Shown in pieces: positions 29,211 through 30,155 of a stretch of DNA of 30,155 bases. The notes under the pieces are model-generated. The model did not search any database. It saw only the letters and a program-made list of their open reading frames with translations, and was not told the DNA's origin. The translations under genes and the position numbers were made by a program. Each line of letters starts with the position of its first letter. Position 1 is the stretch's first letter. Source of the DNA: a virus; IMG/VR virus record IMGVR_UViG_3300009432_000031, positions 1 to 30,155 of that record; one strand, 5' to 3'.

Positions 29211-30073
29211 GACATAAATTCAGAAAGATTAGAAGTAGTATTTTCAGTGTACCAGTCGCGGCACATGTCCATAACTCTCTGACGTTTCTTATAGTTTATA
29301 ATAGGATCGTCCAATAGGGTTTCGAATAACTTATCGATCCCACCGCCCAGTTGTAGATTGATATGGGGCTTGACTTTCCCAAACAGATCTTCAATATTAA
29401 ATTCTTCACGGATTATATTCTTTTGTTTTGGTTTGTTGAGTTCTTCCCACGAAAACTTCATAAAGAACTCGCGTACGCGTGGGTCTAGATATGGAGTGAC
29501 ATGCACCTTACCATGCTTCTCTGCAAGATTGGTGTGTTGCTGTAGTCCTGCACAATCTCCGTCTAGATAGGCATTACGGAACTCATTCCAGTTAACTCTC
29601 TTCTGGTTGTTCTCTTTACAGTACTTGACGTAGTTGCGCTTCTTTTTAAAAGAAGAGTATCGTATCATTGCTTTCTTACTGCATCCGAAGTAGGCGTCTG
29701 CCCCCCATCCAGTAATACAGTAGTCTTCTAACATGTTTTCATAACAATAGAGGAAGGGAAACACTGCGGCTTCGTAGTGGGATTTCTTGCGACAACCATG
29801 TTTGACTAGTCGGTGCCAGTCTTCAACTAGGTTATCAGTAGGGACGATAATAGTGGTGAACTCCCACCCCATGATTTCTGCGACTTCTTTTGCCTTCGCA
29901 TGATCATAAGATGGTTGTCCTTCGAGATAGAAACTATACGCGTGTACAGTCTTCCCAGCATCCTGTGCAGCGATTGCCACACTGATACTGTCAACACCAC
30001 CAGAAAGAAGTACCGCAACCTTATCGTGCGGCACCTTTCCTGTTATGTGGTCAGATAGAATCTCTCTAATCAT
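29207..30073 (-). CDS. Asparagine-synthetase-like ATP-pyrophosphatase
   Basis: 288 residues, ATG at 30073 sharing one base with the previous stop (TAATG), with no separate ribosome site, so coupled translation is likely. VAVLLSGGVDSISVAIAA (19-36) is the PP-loop (SGGVDS), and ITGWGADAYFGCSKK near residue 120 matches the AsnB segment (Thr-Gly-x-Gly-Ala-Asp-x-x-Phe-Gly). The N-terminal glutaminase domain of AsnB is absent and there is no N-terminal Cys, so it would use free ammonia, a separate amidotransferase, or catalyse another adenylation such as amide formation on a macromolecule. Full AsnB has about 550 residues. Similar stand-alone domains are found in large phages; the substrate here is unknown. 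Confidence 0.8.
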   Translation of the reverse strand: MIREILSDHITGKVPHDKVAVLLSGGVDSISVAIAAQDAGKTVHAYSFYLEGQPSYDHAKAKEVAEIMGWEFTTIIVPTDNLVEDWHRLVKHGCRKKSHYEAAVFPFLYCYENMLEDYCITGWGADAYFGCSKKAMIRYSSFKKKRNYVKYCKENNQKRVNWNEFRNAYLDGDCAGLQQHTNLAEKHGKVHVTPYLDPRVREFFMKFSWEELNKPKQKNIIREEFNIEDLFGKVKPHINLQLGGGIDKLFETLLDDPIINYKKRQRVMDMCRDWYTENTTSNLSEFMS

Positions 30074-30155
30074 TAAATTAAAACTAATTCGGTTTCTGTA
30101 GGTGATCCACCCTTACTTGGATCAGGAGTCTCATTCTGTGGTAAGAATCCACCAA
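30073..30155 (-). CDS. 3' end of a further gene (partial)
   Basis: One frame on the minus strand stays open from the window edge to TAA at 30075-30073, giving the last 26 residues of a protein: a Gly-rich start, then NETPDPSKGGSPTETELVLI. The low-complexity Pro/Ser/Thr content suggests a disordered tail. The one-base overlap with the AsnB-like start supports real coding. It cannot be identified from this fragment. Confidence 0.5.
   Translation of the reverse strand, partial: GGFLPQNETPDPSKGGSPTETELVLI

Overview
The window is part of a T4-superfamily (myovirus-type) phage genome. Its GC content is moderate, and the host is probably a marine or aquatic Gram-negative bacterium; this is inferred from protein families and promoter style, not from a database search. 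Every gene I support lies on the minus strand, so transcription runs right to left. Genes are packed tightly, with many ATGA, GTGA and TAATG stop/start overlaps. T4 landmarks are the family B DNA polymerase (gp43), the UvsX recombinase, the gp41-type helicase, a DsbA-like DNA-binding protein and TATAAATA late promoters.

Layout, left to right. (1) 0.07-9.9 kb, virion-interior module: most proteins begin with a short T4-like capsid-targeting sequence (Met, aromatic, then Leu/Ile/Val-x-Glu/Asp). They include a 718-residue polyprotein-like chain with repeated prohead-protease-type sites, a nucleotidyltransferase fusion, a very basic protein and a ligase-fold protein. A two-bladed-array beta-propeller protein and a nuclease-like protein lie among them without such a tag. 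(2) 9.9-10.6 kb: a RecB/Cas4-type exonuclease. (3) 10.7-17.5 kb, accessory region: seven tRNA genes (Ala, Ser, Gln, Pro, Leu, Asn, Glu), a strongly structured RNA directly after tRNA-Ala, further hairpin-rich gaps, a glycosyltransferase, a di-heme cytochrome c peroxidase lipoprotein, an exported HExxH protein, an exported SleB-type wall hydrolase, and three very small genes absent from ordinary ORF cut-offs. (4) 17.5-20.7 kb: a capsid-tagged P-loop kinase, a membrane-anchored SAP-like protein, an SGNH-like protein, DsbA, an Sm-like small protein and a 2OG-Fe(II) oxygenase. (5) 20.8-30.1 kb, replication and nucleotide-sugar module: gp41, UvsX, UDP-glucose dehydrogenase, UDP-glucuronate-type epimerase, an archaeo-eukaryotic-primase-like protein, a putative sliding-clamp-binding protein, DNA polymerase, an AsnB-like ATP-pyrophosphatase, and the end of one more gene.

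Control is unusually legible. I find about a dozen near-perfect sigma-70 promoters (TTGACA, 17 nt, TATAAT), most of them in short gaps just upstream of tRNAs or replication genes, and a smaller set of T4-type late promoters upstream of virion and accessory genes. One site carries both types superimposed.

The points most worth a second look are the structured RNA at 10731-10913, the phage-borne cytochrome c peroxidase, the repeated self-similar cleavage motifs in the virion polyprotein, and the possibility that a kinase, a ligase-fold protein and a nucleotidyltransferase are packaged and injected together.
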